64,000 bases of DNA from positions 24,677 through 88,676 of the forward strand of contig CAKRDK010000009.1 in the NCBI GenBank assembly GCA_934309475.1. The letters run 5' to 3'. How positions within the stretch are numbered: the first letter of the stretch is position 1; each line of letters starts with the position of its first letter. This DNA comes from an uncultured Roseburia sp. (GTDB lineage: Bacteria; Bacillota; Clostridia; Lachnospirales; Lachnospiraceae). This document shows, in pieces, positions 1-8,782 of this stretch. The translations under genes and the position numbers were made by a program. The notes below the pieces were generated by a model. It did not search any database, was not told the DNA's origin, and saw nothing but the letters and a program-made list of their open reading frames with translations.

Positions 1-315
1 CAAGAAAAAGGATATAAATATGCAACCGAAGCAGACATTTTAAATGTAGCTTTATTCGGGAAAACTGCAAAGCAATGGCGTGAAGAAACCGGAAATAAAA
101 AAGAGAATATGCGTGATCATGCCAGTGTCGAGCAACTCATTGTTTTAGTTAACTTAGAAAGCATGAATGCTGATTTGATACGCCAGGGGTTATCACCACA
201 AGAACGTTTACAAAAACTCCGTAGTGTTGCTTACTATCAGCTCAACTCTTTATACAATAGCAACGCTGCTAATAAATTAAAAACCACTATTCAAAATCAA
301 ATCGAACAGAAATAA
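1..315 (+). CDS. KilA-N domain protein, C-terminal part (truncated by window edge)
   Basis: The reading frame is open from base 1, so the start lies outside the window and only the last 104 codons are seen. The visible part (motifs ATEADILNVALFGKTAKQW, ASVEQLIVLVNLESMNADL, IRQGLSPQERL) matches the conserved C-terminal region of phage-type KilA-N proteins, which carry an N-terminal DNA-binding KilA-N domain that is not visible here. Such genes are typical cargo of prophages and integrative elements. It precedes a tyrosine recombinase on the same strand, which fits a mobile island. The family assignment rests on remembered similarity of this C-terminal half; the role within the element is unknown. 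Confidence 0.7.
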   Translation, partial: QEKGYKYATEADILNVALFGKTAKQWREETGNKKENMRDHASVEQLIVLVNLESMNADLIRQGLSPQERLQKLRSVAYYQLNSLYNSNAANKLKTTIQNQIEQK

Positions 316-376
316 AAAAACCGCCCCACTCCAAAGCAGGACGGTCACGCTCCCGAATAATACGAAAGCCTTCAGC
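313..376 (-). ncRNA. candidate small RNA at the end of the integrated element
   Basis: On the minus strand a promoter-like pair (TTGCGT at 411-406, TACAAT at 388-383, 17-bp spacer) points to a start near 376. About 60 nt downstream there is a hairpin (ACCGTCC paired with GGGCGGT, one mismatch, 345-320) followed by seven T residues, a good intrinsic terminator. No open frame lies between. The product would be a short RNA ending against the 3' end of the KilA-N gene. The rest of the gap to the recombinase also contains imperfect inverted repeats (about 350-400 and 412-430). This is inference from promoter and terminator shape only. Confidence 0.4.
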
Positions 377-472
377 AAGCATATTGTATCATTCGGAGCA
401 GCCAAACGCAAGCGGAACACACGTTCCACGCTGGCTGTTATTTTTATACACTTTTTTAAGGAGGATGATACT

Positions 473-1666
473 ATGGCAAAAGCAAAAAAATTGCCTTCCG
501 GTTCTTGGAGGTGCCTTGTATACGATTACACTGATATAAACGGCAAAAGAAAGTATAAATCATTTACAGATGATGACCCAACGCCAGCTGGAAGGCGTCG
601 ATGTGAAATGAAGGCAGCCGAATACGCAGCAACAAAAGAAAAACGTAACAGATCATCTGAAAGTCTGACAATAACCGAAGCTATTGATAAATATATCGAG
701 AAATATCCGCAGTTATCAGAAACAACGGTAGCTGGATATCGAACAGCACAGCAATACGGATTTCAATGTTTAATGAACAAAAGACTATCAAGTCTGAACA
801 ATGATATTCTCCAAGAAGCTATTAACGAAGAATGTACGCGCCCTTCTCGCTCCAAGCGAAGCAAGGGAAAGCCGATTGGAGCCAAAACAGTAAAGAATGA
901 ATTCGGTCTGATTTCCACTGTTATACATGAATTCTATCCATTTGAAATTAACGTGAAACTTCCTCAGGCATCAACTCATGTGAATGAGATATCTATGCCA
1001 GATGTTATTTTTAATGTTGTAAAAGGAACAGATATTGAATTGCCTGTACTTCTAGCTATGTGGTTGAGTTTTACCATGTCAGAAATTAGAGGTCTTACAA
1101 AATCCGGATCCATAAAAGGAAACTGTCTATATGTAGACCAGGTAACGGTCAGCGTGAATGGAAAAGATATCGACAAAAGCATTGCAAAGAATAAAAAAAG
1201 AAACCGGATGCTTGTAATACCAGAATACATTAAAGGATTGATTGATGAAGTGGAAACAGATAGATTGGTCACAATGAGCGGTAAAGCCGTCTCAAACAAG
1301 TTTTCTTATCTTCTTAAGAAGAATGGTATCCCCCATATGTCTTTTCACGATTTACGGCACGTTAGCGCGTCTGTAATGGCAATGCTAAATGTCCCGGATA
1401 AATATGCGCAAGACCGTGGTGGATGGGAAACAGATAAAATCATGAAGAGTACATACATGCAGACGTTTAAAACTGCCAGAACTGAAATTGATAACAAGAT
1501 TGATAATTATTTTAATGAATCGCTTTTCGGAACTAAAAAAGATTCAGAATTAGAGAAAAAATATGATTGCTGGCTTACTCTATTCGAAAGGGAAGATACA
1601 CCAGAATCAAAAGAAGAATTTCAAAAGTTCTTATCTATGCAACACGAAATGCAACACGTCAAGTAA
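473..1666 (+). CDS. tyrosine recombinase / site-specific integrase of an integrated element
   Basis: A 397-residue protein with the lambda-integrase layout: an N-terminal arm-binding-like region (about 1-60), a SAM-like core-binding domain (about 65-165) and a C-terminal catalytic domain. Catalytic residues visible are R206 (in MSEIRGL), H292 and R295 (in HDLRH), W318 in the position often taken by a second His, and the nucleophile Y328. It would cut and rejoin attP/attB. The start at 473 follows a clear AAGGAGG box. The gene points directly at the 3' end of ssrA only 30 bp away, which suggests that the tmRNA gene is its target. The C-terminal 60 residues extend beyond the usual catalytic core. 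Confidence 0.93.
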   Translation: MAKAKKLPSGSWRCLVYDYTDINGKRKYKSFTDDDPTPAGRRRCEMKAAEYAATKEKRNRSSESLTITEAIDKYIEKYPQLSETTVAGYRTAQQYGFQCLMNKRLSSLNNDILQEAINEECTRPSRSKRSKGKPIGAKTVKNEFGLISTVIHEFYPFEINVKLPQASTHVNEISMPDVIFNVVKGTDIELPVLLAMWLSFTMSEIRGLTKSGSIKGNCLYVDQVTVSVNGKDIDKSIAKNKKRNRMLVIPEYIKGLIDEVETDRLVTMSGKAVSNKFSYLLKKNGIPHMSFHDLRHVSASVMAMLNVPDKYAQDRGGWETDKIMKSTYMQTFKTARTEIDNKIDNYFNESLFGTKKDSELEKKYDCWLTLFEREDTPESKEEFQKFLSMQHEMQHVK

Positions 1667-1691
1667 AAAAGCGCCTACTTAGGCGCTTTTT
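1664..1691. terminator. bidirectional intrinsic terminator between int and ssrA
   Basis: A-rich flank, stem GCGCCTA / TAGGCGC with a CT loop, then a run of T. It is symmetrical and can end both the recombinase transcript (+) and the smpB-ssrA transcript (-). Confidence 0.8.
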
Positions 1692-1735
1692 AGAGTGGAC
1701 CTGACGGGAGTCGAACCCGTGTCCAAAAACCAGTC
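1691..1735. other. probable attachment-site end of the integrated element (3' end of ssrA)
   Basis: The recombinase gene ends immediately beside the 3' tRNA-like end of ssrA (T-arm and acceptor strand, 1696-1735). Integrases commonly use the 3' end of tmRNA genes and restore it on insertion. The core should be within this stretch. The matching direct repeat at the other end of the element lies outside the window, so the exact borders cannot be set. Confidence 0.5.
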
Positions 1736-2032
1736 CCCTGTCCTTCTACGAGTGTAGTCAGTTCTTTAACATTCCCTCTGCCACCCGGGAACGGACACCC
1801 TGATGGTTTCAGTAGCTTCATCATACGCCCACCGGCTCAAAGCTTTGCCGGTGTCGTTTCCTACATCGTCGAAGCCTGGGTCCTAAAGTGTAGGTGCTCT
1901 AGGTCAGACTGCTGCCATTAGGCAGCGTATGCTAAATTATCTTCAGCGTTTAATTTTAGTTTTGCCATTTAACGCATTGCATGCGACTCGCTTCTCCAGC
2001 TTCATGATCCCTGTCGAAACCATTACAAGCCC
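1696..2032 (-). ncRNA. ssrA: transfer-messenger RNA (tmRNA)
   Basis: About 337 nt. The 5' end GGGCTTG (2032-2026) pairs with CAGGTCC near the 3' end to form the acceptor stem, and the 3' part contains the T-arm with GTTCGACTC. The tag frame (1965-1918) encodes AKLKLNAEDNLAYAA and a TAA stop, with the typical hydrophobic AYAA protease signal. The terminal CCA is not encoded (bases 1695-1693 read CTC on the minus strand). tmRNA rescues stalled ribosomes together with SmpB, whose gene ends 6 bp upstream on the same strand, so the two are probably co-transcribed and then processed. Confidence 0.96.
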
Positions 2033-2038
2033 ATATTT

Positions 2039-2506
2039 TTAATATAAGTTCTTCACCTTGAACTCTCGTTCCGTCTCGCGGCGCATATCCTTCTTTGCGA
2101 TATCATGACGCTTGTCGTAGAGTTTCTTACCTTTCGCAAGTGCAATCTCTACCTTCACAAGACTTCCCTTGAAATAAACTTCCACCGGAACCAAGGTGTA
2201 TCCCTGCTCTGCAATCTTTCCGAGTAACTTTCGAATCTCTGATTTATGCATCAAAAGCTTCTTCGGTCTAAGCGGGTCTTTGTTGAAAATATTGCCTTTC
2301 TCGTAAGGGCTGATGTGCATTCCGTAAAGAATAACTTCTCCGTTCTCAATACGCACAAACGCCTCTTTGATACTTGCCTTTCCGAGCCGCAAAGACTTCA
2401 CTTCCGTACCGTGCAATTCAATTCCTGCTTCGTACTTCTCCTCAAGGAAATAATCGTGGTAAGCTTTTTTATTGTTCGCTATTAACTTTTTCTCAACTTT
2501 TGCCAT
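2039..2506 (-). CDS. smpB: SsrA-binding protein SmpB
   Basis: A 155-residue protein that binds the tRNA-like domain of tmRNA and brings it to stalled ribosomes. It shows the family hallmarks: N-terminal [25 protein letters not shown], the conserved [13 protein letters not shown] region and a basic C-terminal tail ([17 protein letters not shown]). The start at 2506 is set by a GGAGGG box 7 bases upstream; an open extension of 46 codons further upstream has no similarity to the family and runs into rnr. It sits between rnr and ssrA, the classical order in Firmicutes. Confidence 0.97.
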   Translation of the reverse strand: MAKVEKKLIANNKKAYHDYFLEEKYEAGIELHGTEVKSLRLGKASIKEAFVRIENGEVILYGMHISPYEKGNIFNKDPLRPKKLLMHKSEIRKLLGKIAEQGYTLVPVEVYFKGSLVKVEIALAKGKKLYDKRHDIAKKDMRRETEREFKVKNLY

Positions 2507-2604
2507 GACGTTTCCCTCCAGACTGCTGTTACAGTATAACGCAGATTTTCCTTGCACGCAACAGCCTTTTCCACGTTTTTTCAATTTTTTATTGGGAGAA
2601 AGTC

Positions 2605-4752
2605 CTATTCTTCGACTTCCTCCTCTTTTGCATCTGCAACACAAAAATCGATGGTCCGCATAATTTTATCGGTGCCGGTCACTTTCACGCGGATGCTCTG
2701 TCCTAATTTGTAACGTCTGTTTGTCACTTCTCCCACCATCTCATAGGTTGACTCCTGATAATGATAGTAGTCATCCCGCAAAGATGTGACATGCACAAGA
2801 CCTTCCACTGTATTTGGAAGTTCCACATAAAAGCCCCATTCCGTCACACCGGAAATCACGCCCTCAAAAATCTCTCCGACACGTGATGACATATACTCAA
2901 CTTTTTTCAGCTTCTCCGTCTCGCGTTCCGCCTCGTCTGCCCGGCGCTCCATCTCACTCGAATGTTTTGCCACTTCCGGCAAAATAGTGTTGTAATGTGA
3001 AATCCGTTTTTCATTCATTCTGCCACGCAGCGTTTCCTTGATAATACGATGAATCTGTAAATCCGGATAACGGCGGATTGGCGATGTAAAATGACAGTAA
3101 TAGGACGTTGCCAGTCCGAAATGTCCGGTGCTCATCGTTGTGTATTTCGCCTGTTTCATGGAACGAAGTGTCAGGCGGCTGATAAGCGCCTCCTCCGGCG
3201 TTCCCTCAATCTTTTCCAATAGCTTTTGTAGTTCTTTTGGATGAATGTCATCCTGTGCCATTTTAATATGATATCCAAAATTATTGATAAATGTAGAGAG
3301 TTTCTGAATCTTTTCCGGCTCCGGATTATCATGTGTACGATATACGAATGGAAGCTCCTGCCAGAAAAAGTCCTGCGCAACTGTCTCATTTGCAATCAGC
3401 ATAAAGTCCTCGATGATTTTTGTCGCAACATTTCGCTCATACGGCTTGATTTCAACCGGTTTTCCTTCCTTATCCAGAATAATCTTGGTCTCCGGGAAAT
3501 CAAAATCAATCGAACCTCTCTGCATTCTTTTTTTCCGTAAAATTGCAGCCAGCTCTTCCATGCGCTCAAACATCGGAATCAGTTCTTCGTACTCTTTGCA
3601 CTCTGCCTCATCATGGTCGGCTAAAATCTTTTTGACGCTCGTGTAACTCATTCTGCGGTCAACTTTTATCACGGTCTCCGCAATCGTATGGTCAACTACA
3701 TTTCCTTTTAGATCTATTGTCATAATACAACTGAGTGCAAGACGGTTCTCTCCCGCATTCAGAGAACAGATTCCATTAGAAAGTTTATGCGGAAGCATCG
3801 GGATGACACGGTCGACCAGATACACGGATGTTCCGCGTTTTAATGCTTCTACATCAAGCGCACTGCGTTCCTGCACATAATTGCTGACGTCCGCAATATG
3901 GACTCCTAATTTATAATTGTCTCCTTCTTTTGTCAGCGTAATGGCATCGTCTAGGTCTTTTGCATCTTCGCCGTCAATGGTCACGGTCTGCCAGTCGCGT
4001 AAATCCATACGACCTGCCATATCCGCCGTACTCACTTCATTCGAGACATTCTCCACCTGATGCATGATTTTTTCTGAAAATTCCACCGGTAAATCATATG
4101 CCTTGACAATCGACATAATGTCGGTTCCCGGATCATTGATGTGTCCGATAATCTCCACAACTTTTCCTTCCGGCTTTCTGTCTTTAGAACCGTAATCTGT
4201 CAGTTCCACAACCACTTTATGTCCGCTGACTGCGCCCTTCGAACGCTCTGCCGGGATAAAAATGTCTTTTCCAAACTTCGGATTGTCCGGAACTGCAAAA
4301 CCGAATGTCTTGCTTTTCTCATAGGTGCAGACAATCTGCGACATGCCGCGGCTGATGATTTTCGTGATGGTTCCCTCTTTTCTCTTGCCGCTTGAAGTAT
4401 TGGTGATGGAGACCTGCACGGTATCCTGATGCAGGGCACCGTGTACTTGTTCAGTCGGAATGAAGATGTCCTCTTCTTCTCCTTCCACGCTCACGAATCC
4501 AAAGCCACGCGGATGTGCGGTAAATACACCGGTTAAAAATTTGCCTTCCGCCTTCGTATATTTTCCTTTTGCCGAGACTTCAATTTTCCCTTCGGCAAGC
4601 AGTAAATTCAATATTTCCTGTAGTTCACTTCTCTGTCCCTTCGGCACGCCAAGAACGACTGCCATCTCTTTTGCTTTCATAGGTACATAAAGCTCATCAC
4701 AGATGAAATCATATATCATTTTTTTTCTTTCTAATTGTAATTCCAAATCCAT
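2605..4752 (-). CDS. rnr: ribonuclease R
   Basis: A 715-residue 3'-5' exoribonuclease that degrades structured RNA and takes part in tmRNA-linked mRNA decay. Domains in order: N-terminal winged-helix region (1-60), two cold-shock domains (about 70-220; [34 protein letters not shown]), RNB catalytic domain (about 245-570; [13 protein letters not shown] carries the metal-binding aspartates) and a C-terminal S1 domain (about 625-705; [20 protein letters not shown]). Length is normal for the family. The start at 4752 has a GGAGG box 11 bases upstream. It lies between secG and smpB. Confidence 0.96.
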   Translation of the reverse strand: MDLELQLERKKMIYDFICDELYVPMKAKEMAVVLGVPKGQRSELQEILNLLLAEGKIEVSAKGKYTKAEGKFLTGVFTAHPRGFGFVSVEGEEEDIFIPTEQVHGALHQDTVQVSITNTSSGKRKEGTITKIISRGMSQIVCTYEKSKTFGFAVPDNPKFGKDIFIPAERSKGAVSGHKVVVELTDYGSKDRKPEGKVVEIIGHINDPGTDIMSIVKAYDLPVEFSEKIMHQVENVSNEVSTADMAGRMDLRDWQTVTIDGEDAKDLDDAITLTKEGDNYKLGVHIADVSNYVQERSALDVEALKRGTSVYLVDRVIPMLPHKLSNGICSLNAGENRLALSCIMTIDLKGNVVDHTIAETVIKVDRRMSYTSVKKILADHDEAECKEYEELIPMFERMEELAAILRKKRMQRGSIDFDFPETKIILDKEGKPVEIKPYERNVATKIIEDFMLIANETVAQDFFWQELPFVYRTHDNPEPEKIQKLSTFINNFGYHIKMAQDDIHPKELQKLLEKIEGTPEEALISRLTLRSMKQAKYTTMSTGHFGLATSYYCHFTSPIRRYPDLQIHRIIKETLRGRMNEKRISHYNTILPEVAKHSSEMERRADEAERETEKLKKVEYMSSRVGEIFEGVISGVTEWGFYVELPNTVEGLVHVTSLRDDYYHYQESTYEMVGEVTNRRYKLGQSIRVKVTGTDKIMRTIDFCVADAKEEEVEE

Positions 4753-4883
4753 TCTCTTATGTTCCTCCTGCCTTTCCAGCGTCCGTTCCTGCCATGTTCC
4801 TTCGTAAATTTCCTTTACGCTTATTATATCAAGTTCTCTTCTTCGTATACATCTACAGATGCTGTCAGAATTTTTCAGAAAAA

Positions 4884-4912
4884 GAAAAAAGCTGTCGCAG
4901 CAACGACAGCTT
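4884..4912 (-). terminator. intrinsic terminator after secG
   Basis: On the minus strand AAGCTGTCG, a 6-nt loop and CGACAGCTT form a 9-bp stem followed by TTTTTC. It lies between secG and rnr, so rnr is partly uncoupled from the secG promoter or depends on read-through. Confidence 0.8.
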
Positions 4913-4921
4913 CTCTTGTTC

Positions 4922-5161
4922 TTAAAAGATTCCCATATTCAACACTGCAGCGATGACTACAAATAAAATAACTAAAATTCTTGTAATCTTCACTAACATA
5001 CCTTCCATGGAACGACCTTTGTTCTTGCCCCAGTATGTATCTGCTGCTCCGCTGATTGCGCCAAGTCCCGCAGATTTACCTTCCTGCATCAAGATGATAA
5101 CTGTTAATGCTATACTAATCAAAATAAAAATAACGGTTAAAATCGTTTTTAAGATTGCCAC
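4922..5161 (-). CDS. secG: preprotein translocase subunit SecG
   Basis: A 79-residue membrane protein of the SecYEG channel. Two transmembrane segments (about 4-22 and 56-75) flank the conserved cytoplasmic loop with QEGKSAGLGAISGAADT and WGKNKG. The GTG start at 5161 follows AGGAGG by 8 bases. It heads the secG-rnr-smpB-ssrA block and has its own promoter. Confidence 0.95.
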   Translation of the reverse strand: MAILKTILTVIFILISIALTVIILMQEGKSAGLGAISGAADTYWGKNKGRSMEGMLVKITRILVILFVVIAAVLNMGIF

Positions 5162-5202
5162 GATCTACACCTCCTACTTATTCTTTACTCACAACTTTTT
5201 CA

Positions 5203-5231
5203 AGTATATCATATGCAAATGCTATTTTCAA
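5203..5231 (-). promoter_or_regulatory. sigma-A type promoter of secG
   Basis: Minus strand TTGAAA (5231-5226), 17-bp spacer, TATACT (5208-5203); the start would be near 5196, about 35 bases before the secG codon. Confidence 0.6.
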
Positions 5232-5399
5232 GCGATTTTTCTGTTTTTCCAAATCCGCATTGCTTGTATACAACAGCTTCCTCATGTTTGTTACAAAAGT
5301 ACCATGTTTTCTATTTAATTTTACATTTCATTTTTTGACATTTTCTACTATAATAAGAAAAGATGTATAAATTAAGAAAAAGAATGGAGTTTAACCTAT

Positions 5400-6389
5400 A
5401 TGATGAAGCATAGGATTTTTTCATATCTTTGTCTTCTCCTGCTTCCGGCACTTTTCCTGTGTGCTTGCGGAGATGATGGGAATCCTTCTTCTCCCACTCC
5501 TTCCACGACAGATATAAATCAGACTCCTTCGGAATCGGCTTCCTCTGAAATCTTAGATTCAGAAGTTCCGGTTGCCGCAGGTACCCGCGATAATACCCCC
5601 GTTGTATGCGTGGGAAGTGCAGACGGAACGACGGTCTATGAGAATGACCTTGTGACCTTAGATGCCTCCCACTCGGACGATGGTTACGTCATGGTATGCT
5701 ACCGCGGCACGAATGAAAAAGTAAAATTACAATTGACCGGTCCCGATGATGTCACTTACACTTATAATTTACATGGTGATTACGAGACCTTTCCACTCAC
5801 TGCAGGCGACGGCAGCTATGCGCTTGGCATTTATGAAAATATTGAAGGCACTTCCTACGCCTCCGTATTTTCCGAACAGCTTGATGTTACACTGACGAAT
5901 CCATTTGGACCTTTTCTCTACTCGAACCAGTATGTAGATTTCTCCGCGGATTCGAAACCGGTAGAGAAAGCCCGCGAGCTTGCCGCCGTTGCTGACACGG
6001 ACCTGGATGTCGTGGAAGCTGTTTACAACTATGTGATTTCGAATTTTTCATACGATTATGAGAAAGCGGCATCTGTACAAAGCGGATATCTGCCCGATGT
6101 GGATGCTGTCTATCAGTCTAAGACGGGAATCTGTTTTGACTATGCCGCAGTCATGGCTTCCATGCTGCGCACGCAGAATATCCCAACACGTCTGGAAGTC
6201 GGCTATATGGGAGATGTGTATCACGCCTGGATCAGCGTCTATACCGAGGATACCGGATGGATTAACGGAATTATCCACTTTGATGGGGACAACTGGTCAC
6301 TTATGGACCCGACATTCGCTTCCACAAGTTCTTCCCCACAGGATTTTTTAACGGATTCAACCGAATATATTACAAAATATGTTTATTAG
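5400..6389 (+). CDS. lipoprotein with transglutaminase-like domain
   Basis: A 329-residue predicted lipoprotein. The N-terminal signal ends in a lipobox LCAC with the lipidated Cys at about residue 23, followed by a Ser/Thr/Pro-rich linker (25-50). The middle part (about 65-165) looks like a beta-rich domain. The C-terminal half is a transglutaminase-like/cysteine-protease fold with a Cys-His-Asp set at about C245 (TGICFDYAAV), H275 (YHAWIS) and D303 (LMDPTF). Proteins of this kind act outside the membrane, often as peptidases or amidases; the substrate cannot be read from sequence. It is followed 41 bp later by a pilus-type operon in the same direction and may be its first gene. A TATAAT lies at 5349-5354, but no -35 box at normal spacing was found. 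Confidence 0.85.
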   Translation: MMKHRIFSYLCLLLLPALFLCACGDDGNPSSPTPSTTDINQTPSESASSEILDSEVPVAAGTRDNTPVVCVGSADGTTVYENDLVTLDASHSDDGYVMVCYRGTNEKVKLQLTGPDDVTYTYNLHGDYETFPLTAGDGSYALGIYENIEGTSYASVFSEQLDVTLTNPFGPFLYSNQYVDFSADSKPVEKARELAAVADTDLDVVEAVYNYVISNFSYDYEKAASVQSGYLPDVDAVYQSKTGICFDYAAVMASMLRTQNIPTRLEVGYMGDVYHAWISVYTEDTGWINGIIHFDGDNWSLMDPTFASTSSSPQDFLTDSTEYITKYVY

Positions 6390-6430
6390 GGATTTATCTA
6401 TTTTTAGAAAAGAAAGGATTTTACCATTTC

Positions 6431-7459
6431 ATGTTTACCAAGAAAAAAGTTTTGTTGAGCAACACCGAGATTTCTTCCTTCTGCGAACAGTTATCGATGG
6501 TCGTTGCCGCAGGTTTACCAATTTATGAGGGCATCTCGATTCTCTTAGAGGATGCTTCCGACAAAGACACAAAGGATTTGCTTGCCACAATCTACGAACC
6601 ACTTGAGAGCGGTTCTTCTTTTTCCGCAGCATTAACTTCCTGTGGTGCCTTTCCAAAATATATGACTGATATGGTGGCAATCGGCGAGGAAACCGGTCAC
6701 TTAGACGATGTGCTCTCCTCACTTACCACCTACTATGAACGGGAAGCAAGCATTAAAAGTTCCATCAAAAATGCCGTCACCTATCCGCTTATCATGGTTA
6801 TCATGATGCTCGGCGTCATCTTAGTGCTCGTCACACAGGTGCTTCCTATTTTTCACCAGATTTATCAGGAACTCGGTACCGAACTGACCGGAGTTGCAGG
6901 TGTTCTGATTTCCATCAGTACAACCCTCAACCGCTATTTTGGCGTATTCGCAGCTATTCTTATCGTTGTAGTTGTATTTATCATCTTCTTTATCCGCTCA
7001 AGCTTTGGAAAAATTCTTTTCCAGGGAAAAGGATTAAATCAGAAGATTGCGGCAAGTCGTTTTGCCAACTGCATGTCACTTGCATTGAGCAGCGGACTTG
7101 ACACCGACCACGGACTTGAACTTGCCCTGACTCTGGTCGACAGTCCGATTTTGGAAGAGAAAATCAAAAAATGCCAGGAGTCTCTTTCGCTTGGGCATGG
7201 ACTGTCAGAATCCCTGCTGTCCGCCGGCATTTTTGAAAAAATCTATACTTCCTATATCACGGTCGGTTTCAAAACCGGGAGCATGGATCAGGTGATGCAA
7301 AAAATTTCCGAAGAATATGAATCCGAAATTGATACACAGGTGAACCGTTTTATTTCCATTTTAGAACCTTCCCTGGTTATCCTGCTGTCGCTGATTGTCG
7401 GTGCGATTCTCCTTTCCTTCCTGTTTCCGTTAATCGGCATTATGTCTAGTATCGGATAA
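6431..7459 (+). CDS. pilC: type II secretion / type IV pilus inner-membrane platform protein (PilC/GspF family)
   Basis: A 342-residue protein with the duplicated GspF domain: repeats at about 10-130 and 210-335, each with the MVAIGEETGHLDDVL / ITVGFKTGSMDQVM signature. Transmembrane segments lie at about 112-135, 160-190 and 305-340. It forms the inner-membrane base on which the cytoplasmic ATPase drives pseudopilus assembly. It is somewhat shorter than proteobacterial PilC (about 400). The start follows GAAAGGA by 9 bases. It is the first unmistakable pilus gene in this plus-strand run and is followed 14 bp later by small membrane proteins. Confidence 0.92.
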   Translation: MFTKKKVLLSNTEISSFCEQLSMVVAAGLPIYEGISILLEDASDKDTKDLLATIYEPLESGSSFSAALTSCGAFPKYMTDMVAIGEETGHLDDVLSSLTTYYEREASIKSSIKNAVTYPLIMVIMMLGVILVLVTQVLPIFHQIYQELGTELTGVAGVLISISTTLNRYFGVFAAILIVVVVFIIFFIRSSFGKILFQGKGLNQKIAASRFANCMSLALSSGLDTDHGLELALTLVDSPILEEKIKKCQESLSLGHGLSESLLSAGIFEKIYTSYITVGFKTGSMDQVMQKISEEYESEIDTQVNRFISILEPSLVILLSLIVGAILLSFLFPLIGIMSSIG

Positions 7460-7473
7460 GAAAGGAGCTTGTC

Positions 7474-7797
7474 ATGGCATATTTTGGTTGTAAACGGGAG
7501 CGCCCGTCTTTGCGCGGCCTGCTTCCCGCCCTGCTTTTTCTTTTGGTCTTGCTATTGTTTATCTTTTTATGCCACAATATTCAGACCTCAAATGCAAAAG
7601 AACAGGAAAAAATATTAGAGCGTGCCGTAAATCAGAGTATCACCCAGTGCTACGCACTTGAGGGTGCCTACCCGCAGGACATCATATACCTGAAAGAACA
7701 TTACGGTCTGACTTACGATGAGGATTCCTTTTTCATCGACTATCAGTACATTGGATCCAACTTAAGACCCGACGTTACCATTATAAAAAAGGAGTAA
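7474..7797 (+). CDS. small single-span membrane protein of the pilus operon
   Basis: 107 residues, not a family I recognise. A short basic N-terminus (GCKRERPSLRG) is followed by one transmembrane helix (about 17-35). The hydrophilic C-terminal part is about 70 residues, with ITQCYALEGAYPQDIIYLKEHYG, then YDEDSFFIDYQYIGSNLRPD. That layout recalls the variable part of minor pseudopilins (GspG-like), but there is no prepilin peptidase site. AAAGGAG precedes the ATG. It lies between the platform gene and the DUF4860-like gene, with gaps of 14 and 4 bp, which indicates a common transcript and probably a common machine. Confidence 0.6.
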   Translation: MAYFGCKRERPSLRGLLPALLFLLVLLLFIFLCHNIQTSNAKEQEKILERAVNQSITQCYALEGAYPQDIIYLKEHYGLTYDEDSFFIDYQYIGSNLRPDVTIIKKE

Positions 7798-7801
7798 TTC
7801 C

Positions 7802-8305
7802 ATGCTACGATTAAAACATCAGCAGGAGCATACCATTGATACCTTATTCATTCTTGCACTTTTCGTGGTGTTTGCCGCAACCTCTTTTCTTGTGGTCTTC
7901 ATCGGTGCAAAACAGTATCAGTCGATTGCGACCCGAATGGACGAAAATTACGACGCAAGAGGCGCCACATCCTACCTTACGGAAAAGCTGCGGCAAAACG
8001 ACAGTTCTAATGCCGTTGAGCTGCTCTCCATCGAAGAACAGACGGTGCTTGCACTGACAAACAGCATCAACGATTCTGCATACACAACATATATTTATAC
8101 ATACGATGGAAGCCTGCGTGAATTCTATGCGGCATCCGGAACTGATTTTTCCCTGCCGGACGGTCAGGTTATCCTTGATGCCTCTGATTTTTCTGCAGAA
8201 TTTGTATCTGCCACAAGATTAAAGATTACGGTCACAGACCCCTATGGCTCGTCCGAGACCTTTTATCTTTCGTTAAAAGCGGACGCAGCCCCTTCCTCAG
8301 ACTAA
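7802..8305 (+). CDS. DUF4860-like membrane protein, pilus operon
   Basis: 167 residues. A His-Thr-Ile-Asp motif (EHTIDTLFILALFVVFAATS) leads into one transmembrane helix at about 15-37, followed by GAKQYQSIATRMDENYDARGA and an extracellular domain predicted to be mostly beta. The N-terminal pattern resembles DUF4860, a family found beside clostridial pilus-like genes; this is from memory and not checked. The hydrophobic N-terminus preceded by a short basic segment suits a pseudopilin-like role. Spacing of 4 bp from the previous gene supports translational coupling. Confidence 0.6.
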   Translation: MLRLKHQQEHTIDTLFILALFVVFAATSFLVVFIGAKQYQSIATRMDENYDARGATSYLTEKLRQNDSSNAVELLSIEEQTVLALTNSINDSAYTTYIYTYDGSLREFYAASGTDFSLPDGQVILDASDFSAEFVSATRLKITVTDPYGSSETFYLSLKADAAPSSD

Positions 8306-8323
8306 GAAAGGCACTTATGCACT

Positions 8324-8782
8324 ATGAAACAGCAACACGCAAAATCAAGTATTTTTTTAATGGAAATCATTCTGGATATTTTTCTATTTGCCATTGTTTT
8401 GACAGTCTGCCTGCAGCTTTTTCTAAAGTCAGACAGTCTTTCTAAACAATCCGGTCAATTAGAACATGCCGTTCTCTGCTGTAGTTCTATCGCAGAGACG
8501 TTTCAGAGTTCCTCCGATGGAAAGGCAGCCTTATTAGACGCTTATCCTGACGCTACCAACTTGAGCAATGGACTTTTAATTTACTTTGATGATAACTTTT
8601 CTGAATGTCATATGTCAGAAGCCTCTTACAAAGTAATCGTGGATTTTGAGCAGAAAACCGTTTCATCAATTTCCATTTCACTCTATTCTCTGACCGGAAA
8701 AGATGCCATCTACACATTATCTGCGGACAACTATACACGTCAGACACTCTCTGAAGCAACAGGAGGCGGCCATGAAGAATAA
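8324..8782 (+). CDS. pseudopilin-like membrane protein, pilus operon
   Basis: 152 residues of unknown function. The N-terminus (SSIFLMEIILDIFLFAI) has a Glu five residues into a hydrophobic helix, as in type IV pilin-like proteins, but lacks the Gly before the cleavage point. One transmembrane helix (about 11-32) is followed by a roughly 115-residue outside domain with two adjacent Cys (CCSS, about residue 50) and one more near 90. Its stop overlaps the next start by 11 bases. The position within the operon, rather than similarity, argues for a minor pseudopilin. Confidence 0.6.
   Translation: MKQQHAKSSIFLMEIILDIFLFAIVLTVCLQLFLKSDSLSKQSGQLEHAVLCCSSIAETFQSSSDGKAALLDAYPDATNLSNGLLIYFDDNFSECHMSEASYKVIVDFEQKTVSSISISLYSLTGKDAIYTLSADNYTRQTLSEATGGGHEE

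Noticed and set aside
2507..2644. 46-codon N-terminal extension of SmpB
   Set aside because: It overlaps the end of rnr, lacks family similarity, and the internal ATG has a good ribosome site.
5335..5354. TTGACA and TATAAT before the transglutaminase gene as a promoter pair
   Set aside because: The spacer is only 8 bp, too short for sigma-A.
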